Shown here one piece after another: positions 1 to 6,297 of a stretch of DNA of 7,066 bases; positions within the stretch are counted from its first letter, which is position 1; each line of letters begins with the position of its first letter. This DNA is from Bacteroidales bacterium (GTDB lineage Bacteria > Bacteroidota > Bacteroidia > Bacteroidales > PUMT01), in the NCBI GenBank assembly GCA_007119075.1, contig SKQJ01000292.1:1-7066 (forward strand), written 5' to 3'. Under the pieces are notes generated by a model. The model saw nothing but the letters and a program-made list of their open reading frames with translations. It was not told the DNA's origin and did no database searches. The position numbers and the translations under genes are program-made.

Positions 1-308
1 AGGAATTCGGCAGTGATAAACTTGTCCTCATTCATCACAATGTTCCTGGGATTTGCTTTTCCCGAAGTTGAGCCTTGCCACTCATTGAAATACCAGTCTT
101 CGTCGGGAATGGCTGTCAGGGTAACCCGCTCACCGTTATATTCTTCGAGGTAAGGGTCTGCATCCACAATACCGGATCCAATGACTGATAAGGAAAGTGT
201 ATAGGGCTGGCTGTACAATCCGTAAACAAGGGTTGAGGCAAAAAATAAAAAGATGACAGCCTTTAAAAGTCGTTTAGCAAAAATGAGAGTAGAGATATTT
301 TTTTTCAT
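1..308 (-). CDS. Secreted protein with InlB-type bacterial repeat, N-terminal part only (cut by window edge)
   Basis: This is the first 102 codons of a gene that runs off the left edge. I read it by reverse translation from the ATG at 308. The N-terminus (MKKNISTLIFAKRLL) is basic and is followed by a hydrophobic stretch (AVIFLFFASTLVYG) and SQP, which makes a good signal peptide of about 34 residues. Residues 37-102 fit the divergent InlB B-repeat / Flg_new_2 type of repeat: LSLSVIGSGIVDADP, then RVTLTAIPDEDWYFNEWQG, then a closing NIVMNEDKFITAEF. The family pattern is 'V.G.G.V...P....y..G..VTLTA.P...y.F..W.G.......i.m...k...A.F'. Such modules occur in tandem in large secreted or surface proteins, and in Bacteroidota often precede a type IX sorting domain, which would lie outside the window. 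The gene starts 73 bp after the propeller lipoprotein on the same strand, with no terminator seen between them, so it may be the fourth gene of the operon. The start has no Shine-Dalgarno sequence. Total length and C-terminal domains cannot be known here. Confidence 0.8.
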   Translation of the reverse strand, partial: MKKNISTLIFAKRLLKAVIFLFFASTLVYGLYSQPYTLSLSVIGSGIVDADPYLEEYNGERVTLTAIPDEDWYFNEWQGSTSGKANPRNIVMNEDKFITAEF

Positions 309-381
309 AAACCTTTAGTTAACAAATATTTGGTGGGGGTAATACTAGTCGCGCGCTCCGCCATTCCCGAACATGCAGTTA

Positions 382-1584
382 CTATAGCCTGCCATCTGGT
401 TGGGTTTTGATGAGAGTAATCGTACTAAAATCTTCCGAATTATTGGATCCTGTGATAATATAGCCGCCATCCTTTGCTATATCAACTGATTCGGCCCGCT
501 GGCGGCCACTTCCTCCAAAAGTCCTGAAAAATATCTCATTACCATCAGGATCTGTTTTAAGCAGGAATATAACATGGTTTTCATCGGTCAGCTCCTGTGT
601 GCCTGTTATAATATAATCACCTTCTGGAGTAACTTTAATACATGTCGCGGTATGATTGACATCTCCTCCATATGTATTAGTCCACAGGGCCTGTGCTATA
701 TCCTCCCCGATTTGGCCCAGGTAAACATTCCTGATACCGGTTGCAGGGTCTGTGGCTGTACCCATCACAATATATCCTCCTCCGGGAAGGGAAAGTATTC
801 TCCTGCCATAATCATCGCCGCTTCTTCCGTAGGTGTAAGGATAGGTTACAATTCCGGAAGGATTGGTTTTGACAATAAAGATGTTTGATCCGCTTTGTCC
901 CGGGTTTGGGTAGCTCCGGGTTGAACCGGTGTAAATGAAGCCGTAATTTGTTTCTATTATGTCCAGCCCTTTGTCGTCATCTACTCCTCCGTGGGTTCTG
1001 GACCATCGTGTCGATCCTTCAGGATCGGTTTTTACAATACGGATATTGGTATTACCGGTTACAGGGTCAGCAGCTGTTCCGAGCATAACAAACCCTCCAT
1101 CCCTGGTTTCGGCAAGACTGTAACCAATTTCATCGGTGTTGCTGTTATAGTCTCTCGCCCAGATTTTGTTTCCCTGATTGTCGGTTCTGACAAGATACAT
1201 TCTTTTCATATTTCCCGGCCCTGAAGTTGTGCTTCCCAGGATGGCGAATCCTCCATCTGAGAGCACGATAAAGGTATTGGCACGATCGTCGCCATCTCCG
1301 CCGAAGTATTTGACGTTGCCCATCTCATTGCCATACTCGTCGGTCCGGATGAGGACGATATCCACTCCGGATTCTTCGGTCACGGTATTGCCGACCATAA
1401 CATACCCCATGTCATCTATGGCCTTCACGCCTATGCCTTCTTCTATTCCGTGATAGGAGAAAAACTTGATGAAGGATTCGGCGCCTGCGGGACCGGATGA
1501 TTCCCGTTCGCATGAAACTGCTATTATCAATAATGAAAACAAAAGTCCCGGGAGTGATGCCTTTATCTTATGAGATCCGTACAT
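382..1584 (-). CDS. Lipoprotein with seven ~50-residue repeats, predicted beta-propeller
   Basis: The product is a 400-residue predicted lipoprotein. A short basic start and a hydrophobic segment (residues 11-24) end in a lipobox AVSC, with Cys25 as the lipidated residue followed by ERESS. The rest (41-400) is seven repeats, starting near residues 41, 89, 141, 194, 249, 301 and 352. Each begins with an aromatic plus a GG- and acid-rich turn (YFGGDGDDRA, THGGVDDDKG, TYGRSGDDYG, TFGGSGRQRA). It continues with a core such as DGGYIITGS and closes with a strand and turn such as LLKTDPDGNE. This is the pattern of Bacteroidota secreted propellers of the 'DGGY..TG......D..L.KTD..G' kind, distinct from WD40. 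No enzymatic motif is visible, so a binding or scaffold role is an inference. Only 6 bp separate it from the upstream barrel gene, so translation is probably coupled. The start codon has no Shine-Dalgarno sequence, but it is the only one that keeps the whole signal peptide. The acidic residue after Cys25 could favour surface export; this is unproven. Confidence 0.85.
   Translation of the reverse strand: MYGSHKIKASLPGLLFSLLIIAVSCERESSGPAGAESFIKFFSYHGIEEGIGVKAIDDMGYVMVGNTVTEESGVDIVLIRTDEYGNEMGNVKYFGGDGDDRANTFIVLSDGGFAILGSTTSGPGNMKRMYLVRTDNQGNKIWARDYNSNTDEIGYSLAETRDGGFVMLGTAADPVTGNTNIRIVKTDPEGSTRWSRTHGGVDDDKGLDIIETNYGFIYTGSTRSYPNPGQSGSNIFIVKTNPSGIVTYPYTYGRSGDDYGRRILSLPGGGYIVMGTATDPATGIRNVYLGQIGEDIAQALWTNTYGGDVNHTATCIKVTPEGDYIITGTQELTDENHVIFLLKTDPDGNEIFFRTFGGSGRQRAESVDIAKDGGYIITGSNNSEDFSTITLIKTQPDGRL
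385..1464 (-). repeat. Seven tandem protein repeats (propeller blades) in the lipoprotein gene
   Basis: Codons 41-400 of the lipoprotein gene encode seven repeats of roughly 48-55 residues. The shared core is [D/G]GG[YF]xxxG[ST] followed some 15-20 residues later by [LI]xxTDxxG. The third repeat has lost the GG in its turn (DYNSNTDEIG) and the fourth has NYGFIYTG in place of DGGF. The repeats are diverged at the DNA level, so this is an old array and not a recent expansion. Seven units match a closed seven-bladed propeller. Confidence 0.75.
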
Positions 1585-1590
1585 GGGAGA

Positions 1591-2622
1591 TTACATTTTT
1601 GTGATTCTGTAGAAAAGATAGCGGTATCCAATAGAAAAGGAGAGATTGTCTGTTATAAAATCTCCGTCTGTATAATAATAACGGAATGTTGTTTCCTGAT
1701 CCCATCGGTTTTCCGGAATAACCAGTTCAGTCAGCCCGTAATAATACCTCATGTCAAAAAATATATGACCCCTGGGTATTTTGAATTTGACACCGGCGCC
1801 TATTAATGCACTGAAAGTGCCCTGACTCCTTTTTTCGCCGATATTAAGCATATTGCTTTCAAAAATATCACGATTGCCATTTAAATACATTAACCTGTAA
1901 TTTGTTTGGGCACTCAGAATCAGCCCGTATGAAGCCCCGGCCCTTAAATAAGGGTTAAGCCTGCCGCCGGGCAGGTCATAGGTCAGAGATACCGGAAATT
2001 CCAGCTTCTGGTGAGTTTCTCTCTTATAAATCTCAGCAAAATTGTACCTGATGTTATGTGCAAAGCTGTTCCTGGAATAAATGCCTTCCATGTTCAATTC
2101 CAGGTTGTTGTTTAGAAAAACGGATGCTCCGGCACCGAGCTGGGTTTCAGGAAGCAATGAAAAATAATTATCGTCGGTGGCTGGATTATAAGGTCCGTAA
2201 CTGGTAACCACGGTTGCCGATGTGAGATTTCCACCTAAAAATGCCGCAATTGAAAATGCCGGGCGGGTGCTGAAATTTGAAAACATGAAAGCAAACTCGG
2301 CGGGATCGCCGGGTTGTATACGGTATTCAGGATTTTCCCGTAAGAACCCGATCATTGCGTTCTCGGCCTGTGAGATTTTGTTATCGAAAAGATATGAAAG
2401 TATTATTAATCTTTGTGCCCGTGTTTTTTCTTCGTGTGTGAATCCGTTTCTGATGCATTCATCAAGCAGTTCAGGGATTTCTTCAATAAGTCCTCTTTCA
2501 AACAATGTCTCAGCTCTCTCAAGCATTGAGGGACAGTTATCCTGCGATCTCAGGATTTGCAGGACAAAAGGGATAAAAAGCAGGGACAATAACAAAGCAA
2601 TCCTTAAATATAGGATTTTCAT
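1591..2622 (-). CDS. Outer-membrane beta-barrel protein with N-terminal TPR-like domain (PorT-like barrel)
   Basis: The product is 343 residues long. Residues 1-26 form a signal peptide (hydrophobic stretch RIALLLSLLFIPFVLQIL, then RSQ before the likely cleavage site). Residues 30-118 are helical and TPR-like: CPSMLERAETLFERGLIEE, then a segment centred on RLIILSYLFD, then ISQAENAMIGFLRENPEY and a DPAEF motif. This arrangement, ending in 'DP.EF...F..F.T.P.FS', recurs in Bacteroidota barrel proteins I know. Residues 121-343 alternate polar and hydrophobic residues with many Tyr/Phe and Gly turns (LEFPVSLTYDLPGGRLNPYL, AGASYGLILSA, IFFDMRYYYGL, LSFSIGYRYLF), as in the OMP_b-brl_2/PorT class of about 8-10 strands. 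The last strand is followed by a short YRITKM tail, not a terminal aromatic. The protein should sit in the outer membrane with the TPR-like part in the periplasm. It lies 21 bp after the STAND gene and 6 bp before the lipoprotein gene. Its specific role is not known. Confidence 0.85.
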   Translation of the reverse strand: MKILYLRIALLLSLLFIPFVLQILRSQDNCPSMLERAETLFERGLIEEIPELLDECIRNGFTHEEKTRAQRLIILSYLFDNKISQAENAMIGFLRENPEYRIQPGDPAEFAFMFSNFSTRPAFSIAAFLGGNLTSATVVTSYGPYNPATDDNYFSLLPETQLGAGASVFLNNNLELNMEGIYSRNSFAHNIRYNFAEIYKRETHQKLEFPVSLTYDLPGGRLNPYLRAGASYGLILSAQTNYRLMYLNGNRDIFESNMLNIGEKRSQGTFSALIGAGVKFKIPRGHIFFDMRYYYGLTELVIPENRWDQETTFRYYYTDGDFITDNLSFSIGYRYLFYRITKM

Positions 2623-2643
2623 AGGGTTAGGTTTCTGGTTCAG

Positions 2644-5600
2644 TTAGTTATTGGTTAACTGGGGACATGATTCCATGTAGGGAATGTCTTCCCCGATAAA
2701 TTGATTCCATTCTGCCTGGGTCATATTCCTTGTGAGTCTTTCGCATATCATCGAAGCAAGTTCACCGGAATTCATGGTCCAGGCACGGAGCCTTGCCTCC
2801 TGCCGGCTGCCTGTCACCATTTTATCTCCGTTTGAGCTGAAAGCCACCGTTCGCACCCATGAACCATGCTCTCTGAGCACTACGGGACTGGAATTCAGAT
2901 TTTGGGCATTCCATATGCGGATGGATCCGTCGAAGCTGGTGGAGGCTATAAGTTTATCGGCAGGGCAAAATTCTATGTCAACTACGCGGGCAGAATGTCC
3001 GGATAGCGTAGCCAACCGGTTGCCGCTGGAAACAGCCATGATTGATATTTCCCCTCCTATGCTGCCTGCGGCCACTCTGGAGCCATTACTATTAAAAGCC
3101 AGTGAAAGTATATCGTTTCCCGGCTCATCATGGATTATACGTGGAGAGGCTCCCTGTTCATTTTCAAAAATTATGATCTGCCCCGCACGAGTTCCGGCCG
3201 CTATCATTCGCCCATCAGGCGATACTGACAGGGCAAGCACTTCAGAATCTGTTTTTCCTATGACTGTATTGTTGCCTGATCTGATGTGGTGCTTCACAAT
3301 TGAATTGTCTGAGCCCGCAAATATGATATTTTCATAATCGGCATCGAAATCCATGGCAATTACCCGGTTGTTTCCCCAATTTATTCTAGTTGGAGTGCGG
3401 GAGTTGCTGGTAGGATTGATCATCTGTATTCCGGTGCCGTCAGTTGCAATAGCCAGCCATTGTCCGTTTGGGGACACTGCCAGTAAATTATTTACCACTG
3501 AAGTGCTTATGAGTGTTTCGGGAGTTTTGCTGGTGTCGTTCACATCCCATCTCAGAACCTGCCCGTCTGAGGAAGCGGAGTAGAAGACCGTGCTGTTTGG
3601 TCTGAAAACCACTGAATTGACCGATTCCGTATGGGCCTGATACATGTTGTGATCATTGCCGTAAAGGTGCTGCACCGAGGTGATTAGTCCTGTAAGGATA
3701 TCCGGAATATAGGATTCTCCGTTATATCTTTCATTGAAAACATGAGACTGGAATGCAAGCAAAGCTTTAAGATCAGGATTGTTTTCCTGCAGGGATCTTA
3801 CTGCCAGAGATTGTGAGATTGTATGCATCCGCCTGGTAAGTGCCTCCGGCATAATTTCTCCGGCCAGCCCGGAGAGATCATTACGGGCAACAGGTTGATC
3901 TGGAACCGGTGCCGGGGGGTCAGGTTGCCGGGTTGGCTGTGCTTCAGCGGTCTCCCGGGGTGGTGCTGGCCGGGCGGTTTCTGCGGGCGGCAGCATTTGC
4001 CCTTGTGAACCGGGCAGTTCTCTGACTGTTGGAGCCGGCAGATCCCTTGGGGATCCCGGGGGCTGATCATTATCTGGTATTTCCCAGGAATAAAGATCAG
4101 TTGTTTCTTCAGGATCCGGTTCTCCAAAAGCTATGTCATTTTGCTGTGTAGCCGGACTTTCGATGGGCGGTGTTTCATCAGGTATGCCATTTACAGCCTC
4201 ATCTGAATGATCTTCCTCTTCATATTGCTGACTCGCAGGCGATCTTTCACGGGTCACAAAGGATTCAACCTGTGTGATTATTTCTGAAGTTATATCTGTA
4301 TTGTAGAAAACCATTCCCACCGTTAACAATCCAAGAATAATTGCTGTTAATGTGAAGGCTTTCCGCAGTTTGGCCGATCTTTTTGCCCTGATATATTTTT
4401 TATATTCATTATATTCATAAGCTTCATGGCTCAGGCTCAAATACTGCATGGTCCTCTCAAATGCAGTATTGTGTCTTTTCGCCCACTGGTAGGTAGGCTG
4501 ATATTTTTCTTTCCAGAGCAGGGCCCTCCGGAGTTCGGGTTCAGACAAAAGTTCTGATTTGCCCATTTGATATAATCTGGAGGATTCAGCCAGCTGCAGA
4601 TATATGTAGACTGATTCAAATTCGTCATCAACCCAGGATTGAAGCCTTCCCCATAATTTGACAAGGCTCTCATGAGAGAGTTCAATGATTGATTCCTGAC
4701 CAAGTTCGACATCGTGGCGGGGCAGAAACAATTTACGTCCGGGTTGGCGGAAGCACTCAATAACTTCGATTACCTCTTCTGTACTGGACCGGGTTGTGAA
4801 TGCTAATTCACTAACAGACAACCTATTGGAAACTTCAATGTTCTCTGAAATCTTTTCGGTGAGCGCCTTGAATATGTTTTCACATAATTTGCGGCCGTTT
4901 TCTGATAATTCCTTATATGCTTCTTCGGCTGAGATCGCCACTGAATTGTCAATGCCGCCAACTGCTTCGTATTCACTTAATGAAAGAGGCTTGTCGACGT
5001 TCTGCTCCAGCCAGTAATCCCATATGCTGCTCAAAACATGTTGCAGCAATGGCAGCTGATAGGTCTTTTCCACAACATCCCTTAAAAGCTGCTTCTCCAG
5101 ACCGGGTTCAATTTCTGTTCCCCATTTGGCAGCGGGCAGATGAATCACTTTTTTCAGTTCTTCACTAGTCAACTGGGGGAGCTTGTAATGGCTTTCTTCG
5201 ATCAGATGGCCCAGCGGGATGATTTGATAACATTGTTCAAGGAACCCTGAACGGATGGAAACCAAAATATGAACAGGAATTTTCCTGTTATTTCTTGCTT
5301 CGGTCAGCAACCTTATAAATTCCTCGCATTTTCCGGTATAGGGTTTCTTGTCTTTTTTTTCGGATTGAATGCAAAGATCCTCGAAATTGTCTATGATAAG
5401 CAGAATGCTTTCCTTCTTGCCTTTCTGAATTTCCTGCAACGAGTCTGAAAGTCCCTGAGGACCTCCGTGAAGTTGTGCCGCAATGCTGTCGGGCTGAATT
5501 TTTTCTTCGCCCCGTCCCCTGTTTTTGTTGGCACTTTCCGCGAGAGCTGAGGATAGATTTTCAACGGGCGAGTTACCGGGCCGGGTAGTGATTATTTTCC

Positions 5601-5832
5601 AGGATGACCCGGCATAAGGTCTGTGTTTTGTGATTTCCGGAATGATCCCGGCATTAATAAGGGAGGTTTTGCCCGCTCCCGAAGCGCCAATCAATGCAAC
5701 AAACCTGTTTTGTATTATTTTTTCAATGATTATGCCCGACTGCTTTTCTCTTCCAAAAAAATGGTTGCTTTCAGTGGAGCTGAACGGACGCAGTCCGGGA
5801 TATGGATTATATGAATTTTTTGCGGTTATCAT
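2644..5832 (-). CDS. Membrane-spanning nSTAND1-type NTPase with C-terminal WD40 propeller
   Basis: The product has 1062 residues from the ATG at 5832. An in-frame TTG at 5877 would add 15 residues with no homology-like content, so I prefer the ATG; neither has a Shine-Dalgarno sequence. Near the N-terminus is NPYPGLRPF...FFGRE, the signature entry to the nSTAND1 NTPase. Walker A is GASGAGKTS (49-57, Lys55). Walker B is LLIIDNFEDL (about 144-153, Asp148, Glu151), and a VSIRSGF motif with Arg194 follows. The helical and winged-helix parts include LPLLQHVLSSIW (260-271), YEAVGGI and IELSHESLVKLWGRLQSW (383-400). A basic run (KKYIRAKRSAKLRK) precedes one membrane helix at 492-511. Next come an acidic, Pro-rich linker (about 512-648), the usual pre-WD40 helices (SLAVRSLQENNPDLKALLAF), seven WD40-like blades (733-1030) and the tail NMTQAEWNQFIG...SCP typical of this family. 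STAND proteins are ATP-driven oligomerising switches. Topology suggests NTPase inside and WD40 in the periplasm. It is the first gene of the minus-strand run. Confidence 0.92.
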   Translation of the reverse strand: MITAKNSYNPYPGLRPFSSTESNHFFGREKQSGIIIEKIIQNRFVALIGASGAGKTSLINAGIIPEITKHRPYAGSSWKIITTRPGNSPVENLSSALAESANKNRGRGEEKIQPDSIAAQLHGGPQGLSDSLQEIQKGKKESILLIIDNFEDLCIQSEKKDKKPYTGKCEEFIRLLTEARNNRKIPVHILVSIRSGFLEQCYQIIPLGHLIEESHYKLPQLTSEELKKVIHLPAAKWGTEIEPGLEKQLLRDVVEKTYQLPLLQHVLSSIWDYWLEQNVDKPLSLSEYEAVGGIDNSVAISAEEAYKELSENGRKLCENIFKALTEKISENIEVSNRLSVSELAFTTRSSTEEVIEVIECFRQPGRKLFLPRHDVELGQESIIELSHESLVKLWGRLQSWVDDEFESVYIYLQLAESSRLYQMGKSELLSEPELRRALLWKEKYQPTYQWAKRHNTAFERTMQYLSLSHEAYEYNEYKKYIRAKRSAKLRKAFTLTAIILGLLTVGMVFYNTDITSEIITQVESFVTRERSPASQQYEEEDHSDEAVNGIPDETPPIESPATQQNDIAFGEPDPEETTDLYSWEIPDNDQPPGSPRDLPAPTVRELPGSQGQMLPPAETARPAPPRETAEAQPTRQPDPPAPVPDQPVARNDLSGLAGEIMPEALTRRMHTISQSLAVRSLQENNPDLKALLAFQSHVFNERYNGESYIPDILTGLITSVQHLYGNDHNMYQAHTESVNSVVFRPNSTVFYSASSDGQVLRWDVNDTSKTPETLISTSVVNNLLAVSPNGQWLAIATDGTGIQMINPTSNSRTPTRINWGNNRVIAMDFDADYENIIFAGSDNSIVKHHIRSGNNTVIGKTDSEVLALSVSPDGRMIAAGTRAGQIIIFENEQGASPRIIHDEPGNDILSLAFNSNGSRVAAGSIGGEISIMAVSSGNRLATLSGHSARVVDIEFCPADKLIASTSFDGSIRIWNAQNLNSSPVVLREHGSWVRTVAFSSNGDKMVTGSRQEARLRAWTMNSGELASMICERLTRNMTQAEWNQFIGEDIPYMESCPQLTNN
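2743..3636 (-). repeat. Seven WD40-like repeats at the C-terminus of the STAND protein
   Basis: Seven blades of about 40-45 residues begin near AHTESVNSVVF, TSVVNNLLAVS, NNRVIAMDF, DSEVLALSVS, PGNDILSLAF, HSARVVDIEF and HGSWVRTVAF. The inner-strand pattern V..hxhSPxG..hAxG...G.hxhh is clear in all. The classic signatures survive in only a few: RWD in blade 1, GH before blade 6 and IRIW in blade 6, and RAW in blade 7. Blades 2-5 have lost the WD dipeptide, so this is a diverged propeller. It most likely binds a protein partner. Confidence 0.85.
3889..4359 (-). other. Membrane helix and acidic/Pro-rich linker of the STAND protein
   Basis: Bases 4300-4359 encode the single strong hydrophobic helix (FTLTAIILGLLTVGMVFYNT, residues 492-511 of the 1062), directly after a strongly basic stretch. 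Bases 3889-4299 encode about 137 residues that are first acidic (QQYEEEDHSDE, EPDPEETTD) and then very rich in Pro, Ala and Arg (RPAPPRETAEAQP, PDPPAPVPDQP). This part has no globular look and is locally GC-rich. It resembles the extended periplasmic linkers of TonB-like proteins that span distance, but it has no recognisable TonB domain. The positive-inside rule places the linker outside the cytoplasm. Confidence 0.75.
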
Positions 5833-6064
5833 GATCGAACCAGTAAATGTAACCTTGTGAAAGTTTCCTGCCAGCAATTTCCCAGATCCGTTGTCTGGTA
5901 ATTATGCATATAAGAACTGTCTGTTAGATTTTATTGTTGTTTACTTCCCACTATAACAAGCCTGAAAGATATTTGTTGAACTGCTCAATGCAGCCTCAGG
6001 CGGCAGTGGGATCAATGGTCAATTGCCTCAGCCAAAACGATAATGTATATTTATTGTGCATTAA

Positions 6065-6072
6065 CAAATATA
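6065..6072 (-). promoter_or_regulatory. Candidate Bacteroidota -7 box for the STAND operon
   Basis: Read on the minus strand this is TATATTTG, a full match to the Bacteroidota primary sigma -7 consensus TAnnTTTG. It would give a leader of about 220 nt before the ATG at 5832. No TTTG -33 element is seen at the usual spacing, and the surroundings are AT-rich, so a chance match is quite possible. Confidence 0.3.
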
Positions 6073-6178
6073 CGATTTTTGTTTAAGGAGATCGATACTA
6101 AAGGTTGAGTTTTTTTGATTATGCCTATGTCCGGAACAGAGTGGTAATTTATTGGGGGTTGGCTGTTTTCTCCCTGGT

Positions 6179-6203
6179 CTGCCGGGTGATCCGTCTCCGG
6201 CAG
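6179..6203. other. GC-rich hairpin without T-tract
   Basis: CTGCCGG (6179-6185) and CCGGCAG (6197-6203) form a perfect 7-bp inverted repeat with an 11-nt loop. No T-run follows on either strand, so it is not a standard terminator. It lies just upstream of the candidate plus-strand promoter and could be a protein-binding site or RNA structure, or could be chance. Confidence 0.4.
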
Positions 6204-6219
6204 CAACAAAGGAATTTTA

Positions 6220-6252
6220 TTTGGGTATATATATAATAATTTAATATATTTC
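6220..6252 (+). promoter_or_regulatory. Candidate promoter of the coiled-coil membrane protein gene
   Basis: TTTG at 6220-6223 and TATATTTC at 6245-6252 (one mismatch to TAnnTTTG) are 21 bp apart, which fits the Bacteroidota -33/-7 arrangement. The leader to the ATG at 6298 would be about 40 nt. The AT-rich setting makes near-matches common, so this stays tentative. Confidence 0.35.
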
Positions 6253-6297
6253 GGGTTTTTATACTTTATTAATAAATCCTAAACCTTATCTAACGTT

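Larger units (their letters stand above)
5833..6297. other. Divergent intergenic region, 465 bp
   Basis: The region separates the STAND gene (minus) from the coiled-coil membrane protein gene (plus), so it should hold both promoters. I find no convincing ORF. The right third (about 6211-6297) and the middle (about 6040-6085) are AT-rich. A perfect TAnnTTTG box for the minus strand lies at 6065-6072, a near-match for the plus strand lies at 6245-6252, and a GC-rich hairpin lies at 6179-6203. The word GCCTCAG occurs twice in the same direction (near 5993 and 6024). No tRNA, riboswitch or transposon end was recognised. Confidence 0.6.

Noticed and set aside
323..330. AATATTTG on the minus strand as a promoter of the truncated secreted-protein gene
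   Set aside because: It mismatches the first base of TAnnTTTG and would leave a leader of only about 8 nt. A cotranscript from the lipoprotein gene is at least as likely.
2222..2647. 141-codon plus-strand open frame
   Set aside because: It is antisense to the barrel gene start, with Ser/Ile-rich content and no recognisable fold.
2732..3337. 201-codon open frame on the plus strand
   Set aside because: It is antisense to the WD40 part of the STAND gene. The translation has no domain-like pattern, so it is a codon-bias shadow.
3798..4127. 109-codon open frame on the minus strand in the linker region, and the plus-strand frame at 3823-4008
   Set aside because: Both are alternative frames of the GC-rich, Pro-rich linker. 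They have low-complexity content and no start signal.
2644..5832. STAND protein as an antiphage (Avs-like) defence gene or a carbon-uptake HatR protein
   Set aside because: There is no effector domain, the sensor is WD40 behind a membrane helix, and the neighbours are envelope proteins. The HatR label comes from distant annotation transfer and nothing here supports it.
5833..5877. N-terminal extension of the STAND protein from a TTG at 5877
   Set aside because: The 15 extra residues have no family-like content, the codon is TTG and there is no ribosome binding site. The ATG at 5832 lies just before the conserved NTPase entry motif.
6121..6147. Eight-codon ATG frame in the intergenic region as a leader peptide
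   Set aside because: It has no ribosome binding site, no attenuator-like structure and no biased residues. It is too short to support.
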